A stretch of 64,000 nt of DNA from Powellomyces hirtus (taxonomy: Eukaryota > Chytridiomycota > Chytridiomycetes > Spizellomycetales > Powellomycetaceae), in assembly GCA_025526995.1 (NCBI GenBank), contig JAHLKG010000017.1:62001-126000 (forward strand), in the 5' to 3' direction. Both the position numbers and the translations under genes were made by a program. Below are positions 44,195 through 55,255 of this stretch, in pieces; within the stretch, counting starts at the first letter, position 1; each line of letters begins with the position of its first letter. The notes under the pieces are model-generated. The model did no database searches. It was not told the DNA's origin and worked only from the letters and a program-made list of their open reading frames with translations.

Positions 44195-47100
44195 TCACGA
44201 AACATGTTTTGTGATCCCACAGGCGTCCCTCAGTTTCAAGAACTGATCCCTAGCCAGTGGTTTTGTCAAGATGTCTGCAACCATGTCCTGAGTCGAGAGA
44301 TACTTTAATGCAATCTCCAAGCGTCCTAGTGCTTCTCTGATAAAGTGGTACCTCACTTCAATGTGTTTGGTGCTGGCATGCAATGTCGGGTTCTTAGCAA
44401 GAGCGATGGCACCCTGGTTGTCCTCAAAGAGCATTGTGGGTCCATCCTGCTTGAATCCAAGCTCCCCTGCAAGCAGACGAAGCCAAACAGCTTCCTTGGT
44501 GCACTGGGCTAGTGCCATGTACTCTGCTTCCGTGCTTGAAAGAGCTACAGTGGTCTGCCGCTTGGATTGCCAGGTGATAGGCCCGTTGAACATGAAGATG
44601 AATCCAGTGGTTGATCTCCTTGTGTCCAAACATCCAGCATAGTCGGAATCCGAGTATCCAACCAGCTTCCTAGGCTCAGAGACATTCTCTTTGCCTCCCA
44701 GAAGGATTCCAAGTTCGCTTGTGCCCTTCAGGTATCTGATGATCCGCTTGGCAGCACTCCAATGCTCCTTTCCAGGCTTTGCAAGGTACTTGGACACAAT
44801 TCCAACTGCAGCAGCAATGTCAGGGCGTGTTCCTAGCATGGCATAGATCAAACTGCCCACTGCATTCCTGTATGGCACAGAGCTCATCTCCAGCTCCTCC
44901 GTCTCATTCTGAGGTGCCATGTTGTTTCTGAGGTGCAGTCCATGTTCCATAGGCGTGGCATGAACCTTGGCATCTCCCATGTTGAATTTCGAAACGACCT
45001 CTTCAACATACTTCTTCTGAGACAACCAGATGGTGCGGGTGCTTCTGCTCCGTCTGATGTGAATCCCAAGGAAGTAATTCAGCTCTCCAAGGTCTGTCAT
45101 CTCAAAAGCTCGTCTCAGCTCCTTCTTGACATCCCCCAGCTGTTCCTTGCTTGATGAGGCCACAATGAGGTCGTCCACATAGATCAGAATGTACTCTGTT
45201 GTCCCATTCTGACTCCTGTAGTACATGCAAGGCTCTGCAGTCGACTGCACAAAGCCCATAGACTTCAGTTTGTGGTCTATCTTGTGGTTGAAGCGCCTTG
45301 CTGATTGCTTGAGGCCGTAGAGGGGTCTCCCAAGCTTGCAGACCCGTCCTGGATGCTTGGAATCCTCAAAGCCCTCCGGTTGGCGCATGTAGATCACATA
45401 GTCCAGATCCCCTTGCAAGAATGCTGTCTTCACGTCCATCTGATGTGCCTCCAAGTCATCTGTGGCAATGATGGAGAACAGCAGTCTCATGGGACCAAAC
45501 TTGGCAACAGGAGCAAACGTCTCCTGATAGTCCAATCCCTCTCTCTGAGAGAATCCCTTGGCAACAAGTCTTGCCTTGTATCTGTCAAGCTCTCCTGTGT
45601 CCTTCAGCTTTCGTTTGAAGACCCACTTGCATCCAATAGCTTTTCTGCCCGTTGGCAGATCCACAAGTTGCCATGTCCCATTCTTGGCAAGAGCATCCAT
45701 CTCTTCCTGAGCAGCCTGACGCCATTGTGAAGCATCTGGCATGGTCTGGCTCTCCTTGTAGCTTGTGGGCTCGTTTGAGACAAAGGAGACAGCATAGGCA
45801 ACTGCAGCAACGTTTGCAGCGTTGCTTGAAGCCTTCCACCACTCTCCTGGCGGCTTCCTGAGTCTTTTGGGGGTTGGAGAAGGCTCTGCAGCACTCTCAT
45901 AGTCAGAGGACGGCTCAGGGGTCCGTTCCCTCATGTTCTCCTCTCCCTCTGACATGTCTGTGTCCTCAGAGTCGTTACTGACATCCTGCAGCTCGTCACT
46001 GACATCCTGCAGCTCGTCACTGACATCCTGCAGCTTCATTTCGGGCCCAATTCCCACTTCCAGGCTCTCAGCAGGCACTTGGGGCGTCTGAGCAGACTGG
46101 AGGGATGGAATGAAGCTCTTCTCATCGAATTTGACACTTCTGGAGAACAGGATCTTCTTAGTCTGTATGTCCATAAGCCGGTATTCCTTGCTGTGGGAGC
46201 TATACCCCAGCATGATGCACTTGACAGCAGCATCATCCAGCTTCTGGCGCTTGTTGGGTTGAATGTAGGCATAGGCAATGCATCCAAACGTCCTCAAATG
46301 TCCCAGAGATGGTGGGATACCAAGGAACATCTCATAAGGCGTCTTGGGGCATGCAACAGTGGGAGATCTGTTCCTCAGATAGACTGCTGTCATGATTGCT
46401 TCTCCCCAGAAACGCTTGTCCAAGCCTGACTGCTTCAACAAACATCTCCCCATCTCCACAAGGGTACGGTTGGCTCGTTCAGCAACACCATTTTGCTGTG
46501 GAGTATTTACTGAACTCCTCTGATGCTGTGTGCCCTTCTCCTTGAAGTGGTCCCTTAGCAAGTTGCTCATGTACTCGCCTCCTGGGTCGGATCTGACAGC
46601 TTTGATCTGCTTTCCATGTAGGGGGACAAGTGCTGCTTCCAGCTCCTGATAGTGCCTAGCAACTTCTCCCTTGGTCTTCATAAGGCAAACATGGAAATAT
46701 CTTGTCTTGTCATCAATGAATGTGACAAAATAGCGATATCCAGTGATCGTGGGTGGTTCAACTGGTCCCCAGACATCTGTGTGGATCAATCCCAGCTTCT
46801 CTGATGCTCTGGAGGCCTGTGCCTTGGGGAATGGCGCTCTGCTTGCTTTGCTGAGTGCACAAGTGTCACAAATGCTCAAGCTCCCACTAGTTTGAACGCC
46901 CTTGGCAAGCTTGGTGAGCCTTCCAATGTCTGCAACGTTCAAATGGCCGAGTCTCTGATGCCATAGGGACAAGTCCTGACTTGTTGTGTCCCTTCCAACA
47001 TTGTGGGCAATCCCAGCATTTGCCTGCCCATGTGTTGTCTCGAATGTGTAGACAAATTGGTTCTCTTTGGCAAGGAAAGCCATCCCATCCTTTGCAATGA

Positions 47101-48268
47101 TCCGAGCAGCCTGTGGTCCCACTTCAAAACAAGCTCCAGCTTTGGCAAGGCGAGCCAGTGATAGGAGGTTCTTGGTCATCTTGGGGACGTGCCAGCAGTT
47201 CTGGATTTGCAGGGGCACTGTCTTCCCCTCTGTGTTGATCACCCATGTGTGAAGCGTTCCATGCCCCACAGCTTCCAATGTGTGATTGTCTGCCATCTCA
47301 ATGGCGACAGGAGACATCTTCTCATAGTCCCCAAACAGCTCTCTGCGGCCAGTCATGTGCTGAGAGGCTCCTGAGTCCAAAATCCAAGTGTTGGATGTCA
47401 GGGATGGCATCTGAGTTCCAATGGTGGTGAAAGCAAAGCCTCCAGGCGTCTGTTGAGTTGAGTTGGCCTGGTTTAGGCCCTTCTTCTCGTCTGCTGCCCT
47501 CTTGTGGCATTCCTTCTTGATGTGGCCCTTCTTGTTGCAGTAGTGACAGACTGCCTCCTTCTTCCAATCTGGCTTTCCCCCAGCCTTGTTGGTCTTCTGA
47601 GCATTCCCTTTGGTGTCAGCTTGTGTGAAGAAGGCTTTTGCTGCCTTTCCAGAGTTCTTCTTTCCATCTGCACGCCTCATTTCCTCCTGCAACAGCCTGG
47701 ATGTCACAAAAGCCAAGTCCAGCTTCTCACTGGTCGACTCCAGAGTCATCACAAGGGTGTCAAAGGCTTCTGGAAGGGAAGAGAGCAAGGAGAACACATG
47801 GTCCTCCTCAGAAACGGGAGCTCCGATGGCTGCAAGTTCCTGGGTCATCCTCTTGATCTTGTTGATGTGGATGGTCATGGAATCAGTTGGGTCCATTGTC
47901 ACAGTGAGGAACCGACGTCTCAGGAAGTGTCTGTTGGCAACCCCCTTCTTCTCATGCACCTCCCTCAGCTTTTCCCATGCTTCAAGGGCGGATTCAGCCT
48001 CATGAACATGCATCAATTGCTCATCATTCAAAGACATGATCAGCAGAGCCAGAGCTCTCTCATCTCGACGTATCCAGTCGTCTGATGCTGTGTTGGTGGC
48101 CTTGGCAGTTCCTGAGCCGTCCTTGATGTCAATGGCATCCCAAAGTCCCTTCTCAATCAACAGCATCTTCATTTTCAACTTCCAAAGGTGAAAGTTCTCC
48201 CCAGTGAACCTCTCAATGGACACTCGGCTGTCAGAGTCGCCAGCCATCTTGTGCAAAGAGTGTGGCAA
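44195..48268 (-). CDS. Family-1 copia Gag-Pol polyprotein (element L, intact)
   Basis: 1357 residues and, as far as I can compare by eye, the same protein as K, including the private Glu to Lys change near the C-terminus. Duplication of K rather than independent insertion is the simplest origin. Confidence 0.95.
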   Translation of the reverse strand: MPHSLHKMAGDSDSRVSIERFTGENFHLWKLKMKMLLIEKGLWDAIDIKDGSGTAKATNTASDDWIRRDERALALLIMSLNDEQLMHVHEAESALEAWEKLREVHEKKGVANRHFLRRRFLTVTMDPTDSMTIHINKIKRMTQELAAIGAPVSEEDHVFSLLSSLPEAFDTLVMTLESTSEKLDLAFVTSRLLQEEMRRADGKKNSGKAAKAFFTQADTKGNAQKTNKAGGKPDWKKEAVCHYCNKKGHIKKECHKRAADEKKGLNQANSTQQTPGGFAFTTIGTQMPSLTSNTWILDSGASQHMTGRRELFGDYEKMSPVAIEMADNHTLEAVGHGTLHTWVINTEGKTVPLQIQNCWHVPKMTKNLLSLARLAKAGACFEVGPQAARIIAKDGMAFLAKENQFVYTFETTHGQANAGIAHNVGRDTTSQDLSLWHQRLGHLNVADIGRLTKLAKGVQTSGSLSICDTCALSKASRAPFPKAQASRASEKLGLIHTDVWGPVEPPTITGYRYFVTFIDDKTRYFHVCLMKTKGEVARHYQELEAALVPLHGKQIKAVRSDPGGEYMSNLLRDHFKEKGTQHQRSSVNTPQQNGVAERANRTLVEMGRCLLKQSGLDKRFWGEAIMTAVYLRNRSPTVACPKTPYEMFLGIPPSLGHLRTFGCIAYAYIQPNKRQKLDDAAVKCIMLGYSSHSKEYRLMDIQTKKILFSRSVKFDEKSFIPSLQSAQTPQVPAESLEVGIGPEMKLQDVSDELQDVSDELQDVSNDSEDTDMSEGEENMRERTPEPSSDYESAAEPSPTPKRLRKPPGEWWKASSNAANVAAVAYAVSFVSNEPTSYKESQTMPDASQWRQAAQEEMDALAKNGTWQLVDLPTGRKAIGCKWVFKRKLKDTGELDRYKARLVAKGFSQREGLDYQETFAPVAKFGPMRLLFSIIATDDLEAHQMDVKTAFLQGDLDYVIYMRQPEGFEDSKHPGRVCKLGRPLYGLKQSARRFNHKIDHKLKSMGFVQSTAEPCMYYRSQNGTTEYILIYVDDLIVASSSKEQLGDVKKELRRAFEMTDLGELNYFLGIHIRRSRSTRTIWLSQKKYVEEVVSKFNMGDAKVHATPMEHGLHLRNNMAPQNETEELEMSSVPYRNAVGSLIYAMLGTRPDIAAAVGIVSKYLAKPGKEHWSAAKRIIRYLKGTSELGILLGGKENVSEPRKLVGYSDSDYAGCLDTRRSTTGFIFMFNGPITWQSKRQTTVALSSTEAEYMALAQCTKEAVWLRLLAGELGFKQDGPTMLFEDNQGAIALAKNPTLHASTKHIEVRYHFIREALGRLEIALKYLSTQDMVADILTKPLARDQFLKLRDACGITKHVS

Positions 48269-48526
48269 AATGGGATAGTCCCGGTGTTCAACCGCAAGTG
48301 GTCAGAACCTGCTCCAGAAAATCCACTCCAGTCCAGTCCAGTCCAGACAATAGCTCGTTTGATGGTCAGACGCAGGTGTCCTATGCCTGCTATCTAGGCT
48401 TCTCGAGTGCTCAAACAGTTCTCCAAGTCCTCAGCAGCACCAGTGATAGGCACAGTGACGTGTTTCCCAGATAGGGATAGAGGTGGAGTCAGTAATGTTC
48501 AGACAGCTGTGTCAGGGCTCATAACC

Positions 48527-49026
48527 TGTTGAGACGTCTTGACATCTACAAACAGGAACTCAGCATACCAGATAGGTTGCTAGGTTGTTGTCAAGACTTG
48601 CAGAGGGTCTGAAGGTGCTTCCCAAGGTAGGGAAGGTCGCCTGTAGTGTTTGGCAGAGTGTACTAGACAAGTAGAGTGTGTTGGACTGTTATTATATTGG
48701 TTGGGGATGCCCAGAGGGCGTCCTTTAATAACAATTTGGATCATAGTACATGTGTAGTGACAATCTAACTGTGCCCTAGCTTGGCCAAGACGGCCCTGGC
48801 CTGGCCTAGTATTGTTCCCAATCACAGGGTGTCTTTTTGCCTTTTCTTGGCGCTTCTATCAGCGCTCCAGACGTGTTCTAGGCCTTCCCAGGCCCTCTCC
48901 AGCTATTCTGGATCGTTCTAGACCATTCTGGACCATTCCAGACCATTCTAGACACAAGTGGATGTCCTCCCACATGTCCCGTGTGCTCTAAGTCCTCCCA
49001 GAGGCGCCCACAGGTAGATTCCAACA
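48527..49026 (-). repeat. K-L dimer right LTR (500 bp)
   Basis: Preceded by primer site 48513-48526; right flank GACCC (49027-49031). Confidence 0.9.
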
Positions 49027-49031
49027 GACCC

Positions 49032-52000
49032 AGGAACTTGCAGCCATCGGAGCTCCCGTTTCTGAGGAGGACCATGTGTTCTCCTTGCTCTCTTCCCTTC
49101 CAGAAGCCTTTGACACCCTTGTGATGACTCTGGAGTCGACCAGTGAGAAGCTGGACTTGGCTTTTGTGACATCCAGGCTGTTGCAGGAGGAAATGAGGCG
49201 TGCAGATGGAAAGAAGAACTCTGGAAAGGCAGCAAAAGCCTTCTTCACACAAGCTGACACCAAAGGGAATGCTCAGAAGACCAACAAGGCTGGGGGAAAG
49301 CCAGATTGGAAGAAGGAGGCAGTCTGTCACTACTGCAACAAGAAGGGCCACATCAAGAAGGAATGCCACAAGAGGGCAGCAGACGAGAAGAAGGGCCTAA
49401 ACCAGGCCAACTCGACTCAACAGACGCCTGGAGGCTTTGCTTTCACCACCATTGGAACTCAGATGCCATCCCTGACATCCAACACTTGGATTTTGGACTC
49501 AGGAGCCTCTCAGCACATGACTGGCCGCAGAGAGCTGTTTGAGGACTATGAGAAGATGTCTCCTGTCGCCATTGAGATGGCAGACAATCACACATTGGAA
49601 GCTGTGGGGCATGGAACGCTTCACACATGGGTGATCAACACAGAGGGGAAGACAGTGCCCCTGCAAATCCAGAACTGCTGGCACGTCCCCAAGATGACCA
49701 AGAACCTCCTATCACTGGCTCGCCTTGCCAAAGCTGGAGCTTGTTTTGAAGTGGGACCACAAGCTGCTCGGATCATTGCAAAGGATGGGACGGCTTTCCT
49801 TGCCAAAGAGAACCAATTTGTCTACACATTCGAGACAACACATGGGCAGGCAAATGCTGGGATTGCCCACAATGTTGGAAGGGACACAACAAGTCAGGAC
49901 TTGTCCCTATGGCATCAGAGACTCGGCCATTTGAACGTTGCAGACATTGGAAGGCTCACCAAGCTTGCCAAGGGCGTTCAAACTAGTGGGAGCTTGAGCA
50001 TTTGTGACACTTGTGCACTCAGCAAAGCAAGCAGAGCGCCATTCCCCAAGGCACAGGCCTCCAGAGCATCAGAGAAGCTGGGATTGATCCACACAGATGT
50101 CTGGGGACCAGTTGAACCACCCACGATCACTGGATATCGCTATTTTGTCACATTCATTGATGACAAGACAAGATATTTCCATGTTTGCCTTATGAAGACC
50201 AAGGGAGAAGTTGCTAGGCACTATCAGGAGCTGGAAGCAGCACTTGTCCCCCTACATGGAAAGCAGATCAAAGCTGTCAGATCCGACCCAGGAGGCGAGT
50301 ACATGAGCAACTTGCTAAGGGACCACTTCAAGGAGAAGGGCACACAGCATCAGAGGAGTTCAGTAAATACTCCACAGCAAAATGGTGTTGCTGAACGAGC
50401 CAACCGTACCCTTGTGGAGATGGGGAGATGTTTGTTGAAGCAGTCAGGCTTGGACAAGCGTTTCTGGGGAGAAGCAATCATGACAGCAGTCTATCTGAGG
50501 AACAGATCTCCCACTGTTGCATGCCCCAAGACGCCTTATGAGATGTTCCATGGTATCCCACCATCTCTGGGACATTTGAGGACGTTTGGATGCATTGCCT
50601 ATGCCTACATTCAACCCAACAAGCGCCAGAAGCTGGATGATGCTGCTGTCAAGTGCATCATGCTGGGGTATAGCTCCCACAGCAAGGAATACCGGCTTAT
50701 GGACATACAGACTAAGAAGATCCTGTTCTCCAGAAGTGTCAAATTCGATGAGAAGAGCTTCATTCCATCCCTCCAGTCTGCTCAGACGCCCCAAGTGCCT
50801 GCTGAGAGCCTGGAAGCGGGAATTGGGCCCGAAATGAAGCTGCAGGATGTCAGTGACGAGCTGCAGGATGTCAGTGACGAGCTGCAGGATGTCAGTAACG
50901 ACTCTGAGGACACAGACATGTCAGAGGGAGAGGAGAACATGAGGGAACGGACCCCTGAGCCGTCCTCTGACTATGAGAGTGCTGCAGAGCCTTCTCCAAC
51001 CCCCAAAAGACTCAGGAAGCCGCCAGGAGAGTGGTGGAAGGCTTCAAGCAACGCTGCAAACGTTGCTGCAGTTGCCTATGCTGTCTCCTTTGTCTCAAAC
51101 GAGCCCACAAGCTACAAGGAGAGCCAGACCATGCCAGATGCTTTACAATGGCGTCAGGCTGCTCAGGAAGAGATGGATGCTCTTGCCAAGAATGGGACAT
51201 GGCAACTTGTGGATCTGCCAACGGGCAGAAAAGCTATTGGATGCAAGTGGGTCTTCAAACAAAAGCTGAAGGACACAGGAGAGCTTGACAGATACAAGGC
51301 AAGACTTGTTGCCAAGGGATTCTCTCAGAGAGAGGGATTGGACTATCAGGAGACGTTTGCTCCTGTTGCCAAGTTTGGTCCCATGAGACTGCTGTTCTCC
51401 ATCATTGCCACAGATGACTTGGAGGCACATCAGATGGACGTGAAGACAGCATTCTTGCAAGGGGATCTGGACTATGTGATCTACATGCGCCAACCGGAGG
51501 GCTTTGAGGATTCCAAGCATCCAGGACGGGTCTGCAAGCTTGGGAGACCCCTCTACGGCCTCAAGCAATCAGCAAGGCGCTTCAACCACAAGATGGACCA
51601 CAAACTGAAGTCTATGGGCTTTGTGCAGTCGACTGCAGAGCCTTGCATGTACTACAGGAGTCAGAATGGGACAACAGAGTACATTCTGATCTATGTGGAC
51701 GACCTCATTGTGGCCTCATCAAGCAAGGAACAGCTGGGGGATGTCAAGAAGGAGCTGAGGCGAGCTTTTGAGATGACAGACCTTGGAGAGCTGAATTACT
51801 TCCTTGGGATTCACATCAGACGGAGCAGAAGCACCCGCACCATCTGGTTGTCTCAGAAGAAGTATGTTGAAGAGGTCGTTTCGAAATTCAACATGGGAGA
51901 TGCCAAGGTTCATGCCACGCCTATGGAACATGGACTGCACCTCAGAAACAACATGGCACCTCAGAATGAGACGGAGGAGCTGGAGATGAGCTCTGTGCCA

Positions 52001-52678
52001 TACAGGAATGCAGTGGGCAGTTTGATCTATGCCATGCTAGGAACACGCCCTGACATTGCTGCTGCAGTTGGAATTGTGTCCAAGTACCTTGCAAAGCCTG
52101 GAAAGGAGCATTGGAGTGCTGCCAAGCGGATCATCAGATACCTGAAGGGCACAAGCGAACTTGGAATCCTTCTGGGAGGCAAAGAGAATGTCTCTGAGCC
52201 TAGGAAGCTGGTTGGATACTCGGATTCCGACTATGCTGGATGTTTGGACACAAGGAGATCAACCACTGGATTCATCTTCATGTTCAACGGGCCTATCACC
52301 TGGCAATCCAAGCGGCAGACCACTGTAGCTCTTTCAAGCACGGAAGCAGAGTACATGGCACTAGCCCAGTGCACCAAGGAAGCTGTTTGGCTTCGTCTGC
52401 TTGCAGGGGAGCTTGGATTCAAGCAGGATGGACCCACAATGCTCTTTGAGGACAACCAGGGTGCCATTGCTCTTGCTAAGAACCCGACATTGCATGCCAG
52501 CACCAAACACATTGAAGTGAGGTACCACTTTATCAGAGAAGCACTAGGACGCTTGGAGATTGCATTAGAGTATCTCTCGACTCAGGACATGGTTGCAGAC
52601 ATCTTGACAAAACCACTGGCTAGGGATCAGTTCTTGAAACTGAGGGACGCCTGTGGGATCACAAAACATGTTTCGTGA
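49032..52678 (+). pseudogene. Element H gag C-terminus and complete pol
   Basis: Continues H gag in frame after the K-L insert: rest of gag, CCHC, protease DSGA, integrase, RT YVDD and RNase H to TGA at 52676-52678. Marker residues FEDYEK, GTAFL, MFHGIPP and DALQWRQ match A; LEAGIGPE is private to H. Only 7 nt separate the stop from the LTR, and the stop overlaps the polypurine tract. A long open frame from 49076 could still make protease-RT-RNase H, but its promoter is 11 kb away. Confidence 0.93.
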
Positions 52679-52685
52679 GTGGGAG

Positions 52686-53185
52686 TGTTGGAATCTACCT
52701 GTGGGCGCCTCTGGGAGGACTTAGAGCACACGGGACATGTGGGAGGACATCCACTTGTGTCTAGAATGGTCTGGAATGGTCCAGAATGGTCTAGAACGAT
52801 CCAGAATAGCTGGAGAGGGCCTGGGAAGGCCTAGAACACGTCTGGAGCGCTGATAGAAGCGCCAAGAAAAGGCAAAAAGACACCCTGTGATTGGGAACAA
52901 TACTAGGCCAGGCCAGGGCCGTCTTGGCCAAGCTAGGGCACAGTTAGATTGTCACTACACATGTACTATGATCCAAATTGTTATAAAAGGACGCCCTCTG
53001 GGCATCCCCAACCAATATAATAACAGTCCAACACACTCTACTTGTCTAGTACACTCTGCCAAACACTACAGGCGACCTTCCCTACCTTGGGAAGCACCTT
53101 CAGACCCTCTGCAAGTCTTGACAACAACCTAGCAACCTATCTGGTATGCTGAGTTCCTGTTTGTAGATGTCAAGACGCCTCAACA
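52686..53185 (+). repeat. Element H 3' LTR (500 bp)
   Basis: Same TATAAAAGG box as the 5' LTR. Right flank CAGGT (53186-53190). Confidence 0.92.
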
Positions 53186-53190
53186 CAGGT

Positions 53191-53698
53191 GTCTCCTTGA
53201 CCGGTGGGATCGGGTGTCAGGGTGTCCCACAGGAGTGGTGGTGGTGCTAGGATGGTCACTGTGCTGACCCCGCCAGCTGCAGATGTTACTTGAATGCCAA
53301 GGTCCCACAGGCGGCGGCACACAGGGCAGTACCACTGTATGTGCTCTACATCAATGCAGACCATGTGGAACCATTTTCTCTCGCATTCCAGGTTGTCGCA
53401 TTCAATAATCGATTTGTACAAGTCCAGGTCTTCTGTTCTGCCACAGAAGCAGAACTTGTTGATAATGTCCTGTTCCAGTGGGGATGTACCAGTAGCCTTC
53501 CGGGCTTTGGCTCATCGTGGAAGTTGCATGGAGGGTCCTGCTGGTTTCCACAGTGGTCCAGGGAATATGGAACTGAGAGCTGTTTGGGCCCTGAGAGTAG
53601 CTGCTCTGAGGCTCCTCCCCGTGGATTGAACCACTTGCCTGCTCCTGGCAATTGCAAAGCTGGCGTGTGTCACCATGTGGGCCGGTTGGTGCTGACAT
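53191..53698 (-). pseudogene. PHD-finger N-terminal part of the dioxygenase-like gene
   Basis: Minus strand. ATG at 53698 opens a Ser/Gln-rich stretch (MSAPTGPHGDTRQLCNCQEQ). After a frame change, a complete C4HC3 PHD finger is encoded at 53451-53317: CFCG, IECDNLEC, KWFHMVC, WYCPVC. PHD fingers read histone H3 tails. The segment then continues to the CAGGT target duplication of H and is contiguous with 37658 once H is removed, but in a different frame, so either an intron or frameshifts separate PHD and dioxygenase parts. The ATG lies 16 nt inside the D-type LTR end at 53715. Confidence 0.65.
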
Positions 53699-53714
53699 TG
53701 TTGTTACTAAGGAT

Positions 53715-53918
53715 TGTTGAATAGGCATGATCAGGAAGCTCTGCAATGTGTTGATCGTGTGTGGAAACTGTCTTATTATTTAGAGGGAGGTACCAGTGAT
53801 CACCGGCCTTTTATAGACTATCTGTACACTGCCAAGAATGCCAAGTCCCTGGCCTGCTCTTGGCAGACCGTGGCTGAGCAGCGCCCAGCAGTGCTGAGTT
53901 CTCTGTGGGCGCTTTGAG
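53715..53918 (-). repeat. Truncated D-type LTR
   Basis: Starts TGTTGAATAGG like 4714 and stays similar for about 204 bp, ending at CTGTGGGCGCTTTGAG, after which similarity is lost. Same orientation as the 4714 copy, so it could be the remnant of D's 5' LTR, or a separate truncated insertion. Confidence 0.65.
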
Positions 53919-53989
53919 ACTCCCACTGGTGGCCAGGATGGCACTCAGATGTCATCAACCATGTTAAATCTTGCACGGATCTCAGAACA

Positions 53990-55255
53990 CAAACCTCTGC
54001 AGAAGAATTAGGTTGGACCACTAGTGCCAATAGTGGTGAAAGACCCATGGGAGAAAATTGGCTTCAACATTGTGGGCAAGCTACCCACAATGGCAAGAGG
54101 CAACAACTACATCATTGTGCTAACTAACTACATGACAAAATGGGTAGAAGCATTTCCCATTCCCCACATCACTGCCAACCGTGTGTCGAGACACCTAGTC
54201 AAAGATGTGTTCTGTCAGTTTGGCATACCAGGAAGCATTGTTACGGACAGAGGACAGCCCTTTGTCAGTGACCTGCGATGCCGCATCTTGAGTCTGCTTG
54301 GTGTCCATCCAGCATTCACTTCCCCATACCACCTGGAAGCAGTTGGACTGACAGAAAGGTTCAACAGCACGCTGGTAAGGATGCTGCAAACATATGTCAA
54401 TAAATACTCACATGACGATTGGGACATGCAATTGCCATAAATACCACACGGCAATGCACCAATCAACACACAAGTCCCCTTTCTTCCTCATGTTTGGATG
54501 AGAGGCACAACTGCCAGACTACCAGGACGGACCATCAATGAACATGGACATGCGCGACTACTGGGCGGAAACCCAACTCCCCCTGCAGAAACCTTGGGCG
54601 CCAGCAAGAGAAAACATCAACAATGCCCAGACAATGCAGAAGACCTGGTACAATAGAGTCTCTCACATGAAGGACTACAGTCTCTGTGTAGGTGACAAAG
54701 TCTGGCTGACTGTACCCCAATTCACCAAGTCAGCACGGAATGAGAATGAGAGAGCAGTAGAGAAGATGGAAGTCAAATGGGCTGCACCGGATAATATCAT
54801 CCAACAGACCAACCTTCAAGCTGCTAGAAACCCTCAGCCCTACCAAAGTAATTCTATGCCAAGCCCAGGTGCACCGACTACGGTATTGGACTGAAAGGCA
54901 ATCTGTGGACTCTGACAAAAACCCCATGTTAACCCAGCAGGAGATGCTTGAGGAGGTGCTTAAGCTTGCAGAGACAGTGAACAAATTGACCTGCAAACCG
55001 TTCAGGCCCAAAGCTTATGGGACTCCACAAGAACTGACCCACTTTGAATTGACCCAGACAAAGATTAGGATCACAAAATTGACGAAACTGAAAGTGAGGA
55101 TGCATACAAAGTTGAGAAGATTGTCAACCACCATGACACACAGGACGGCAGAGAGTTTTTTGTAAAGTGGAAGTACTGACCAGCAAAACACAACACCTGG
55201 GAGAACCGGGAGAACTTACGGTATGCCCCAATGCTGTACACACCTACAAAATGAT
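53990..55255 (+). pseudogene. Chromovirus (Ty3/gypsy) integrase and chromodomain remnant
   Basis: Integrase core with VKDPWEKIGFNIVGKLP (first catalytic Asp replaced by Asn), IVTDRGQPFVSD and TERFNSTLVRML, then a C-terminal segment with GDKVWL (54538-54894), then a chromodomain-like stretch (55090-55250: YKVEKIVNHH, GREFFVKWKY, NTWENRENL). An in-frame TGA at the KWKY position and other stops make it dead. Orientation is opposite to J. Chromodomains in chromoviruses direct integration to heterochromatin. Confidence 0.8.

Larger units (their letters stand above)
38849..49026 (-). mobile_element. Tandem dimer K-L with three LTRs (10178 bp)
   Basis: LTR (38849-39348), internal K, LTR (43688-44187), internal L, LTR (48527-49026). 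The two periods are exactly 4839 bp (500 LTR + 4339 internal). One GACCC duplication flanks the whole dimer (38844-38848 and 49027-49031); none flanks the middle LTR. Inserted in H gag in opposite orientation. Confidence 0.93.
37664..53185 (+). mobile_element. Family-1 copia element H, plus strand (contains the K-L dimer)
   Basis: LTRs 37664-38163 and 52686-53185 are flanked by CAGGT (37659-37663 and 53186-53190). The span minus the 10178-bp K-L insert and its 5-bp duplication is 5339 bp. The only family-1 element here in plus orientation. Variants place it with A, but its LTR has the TATAAAAGG box like E. Confidence 0.93.
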
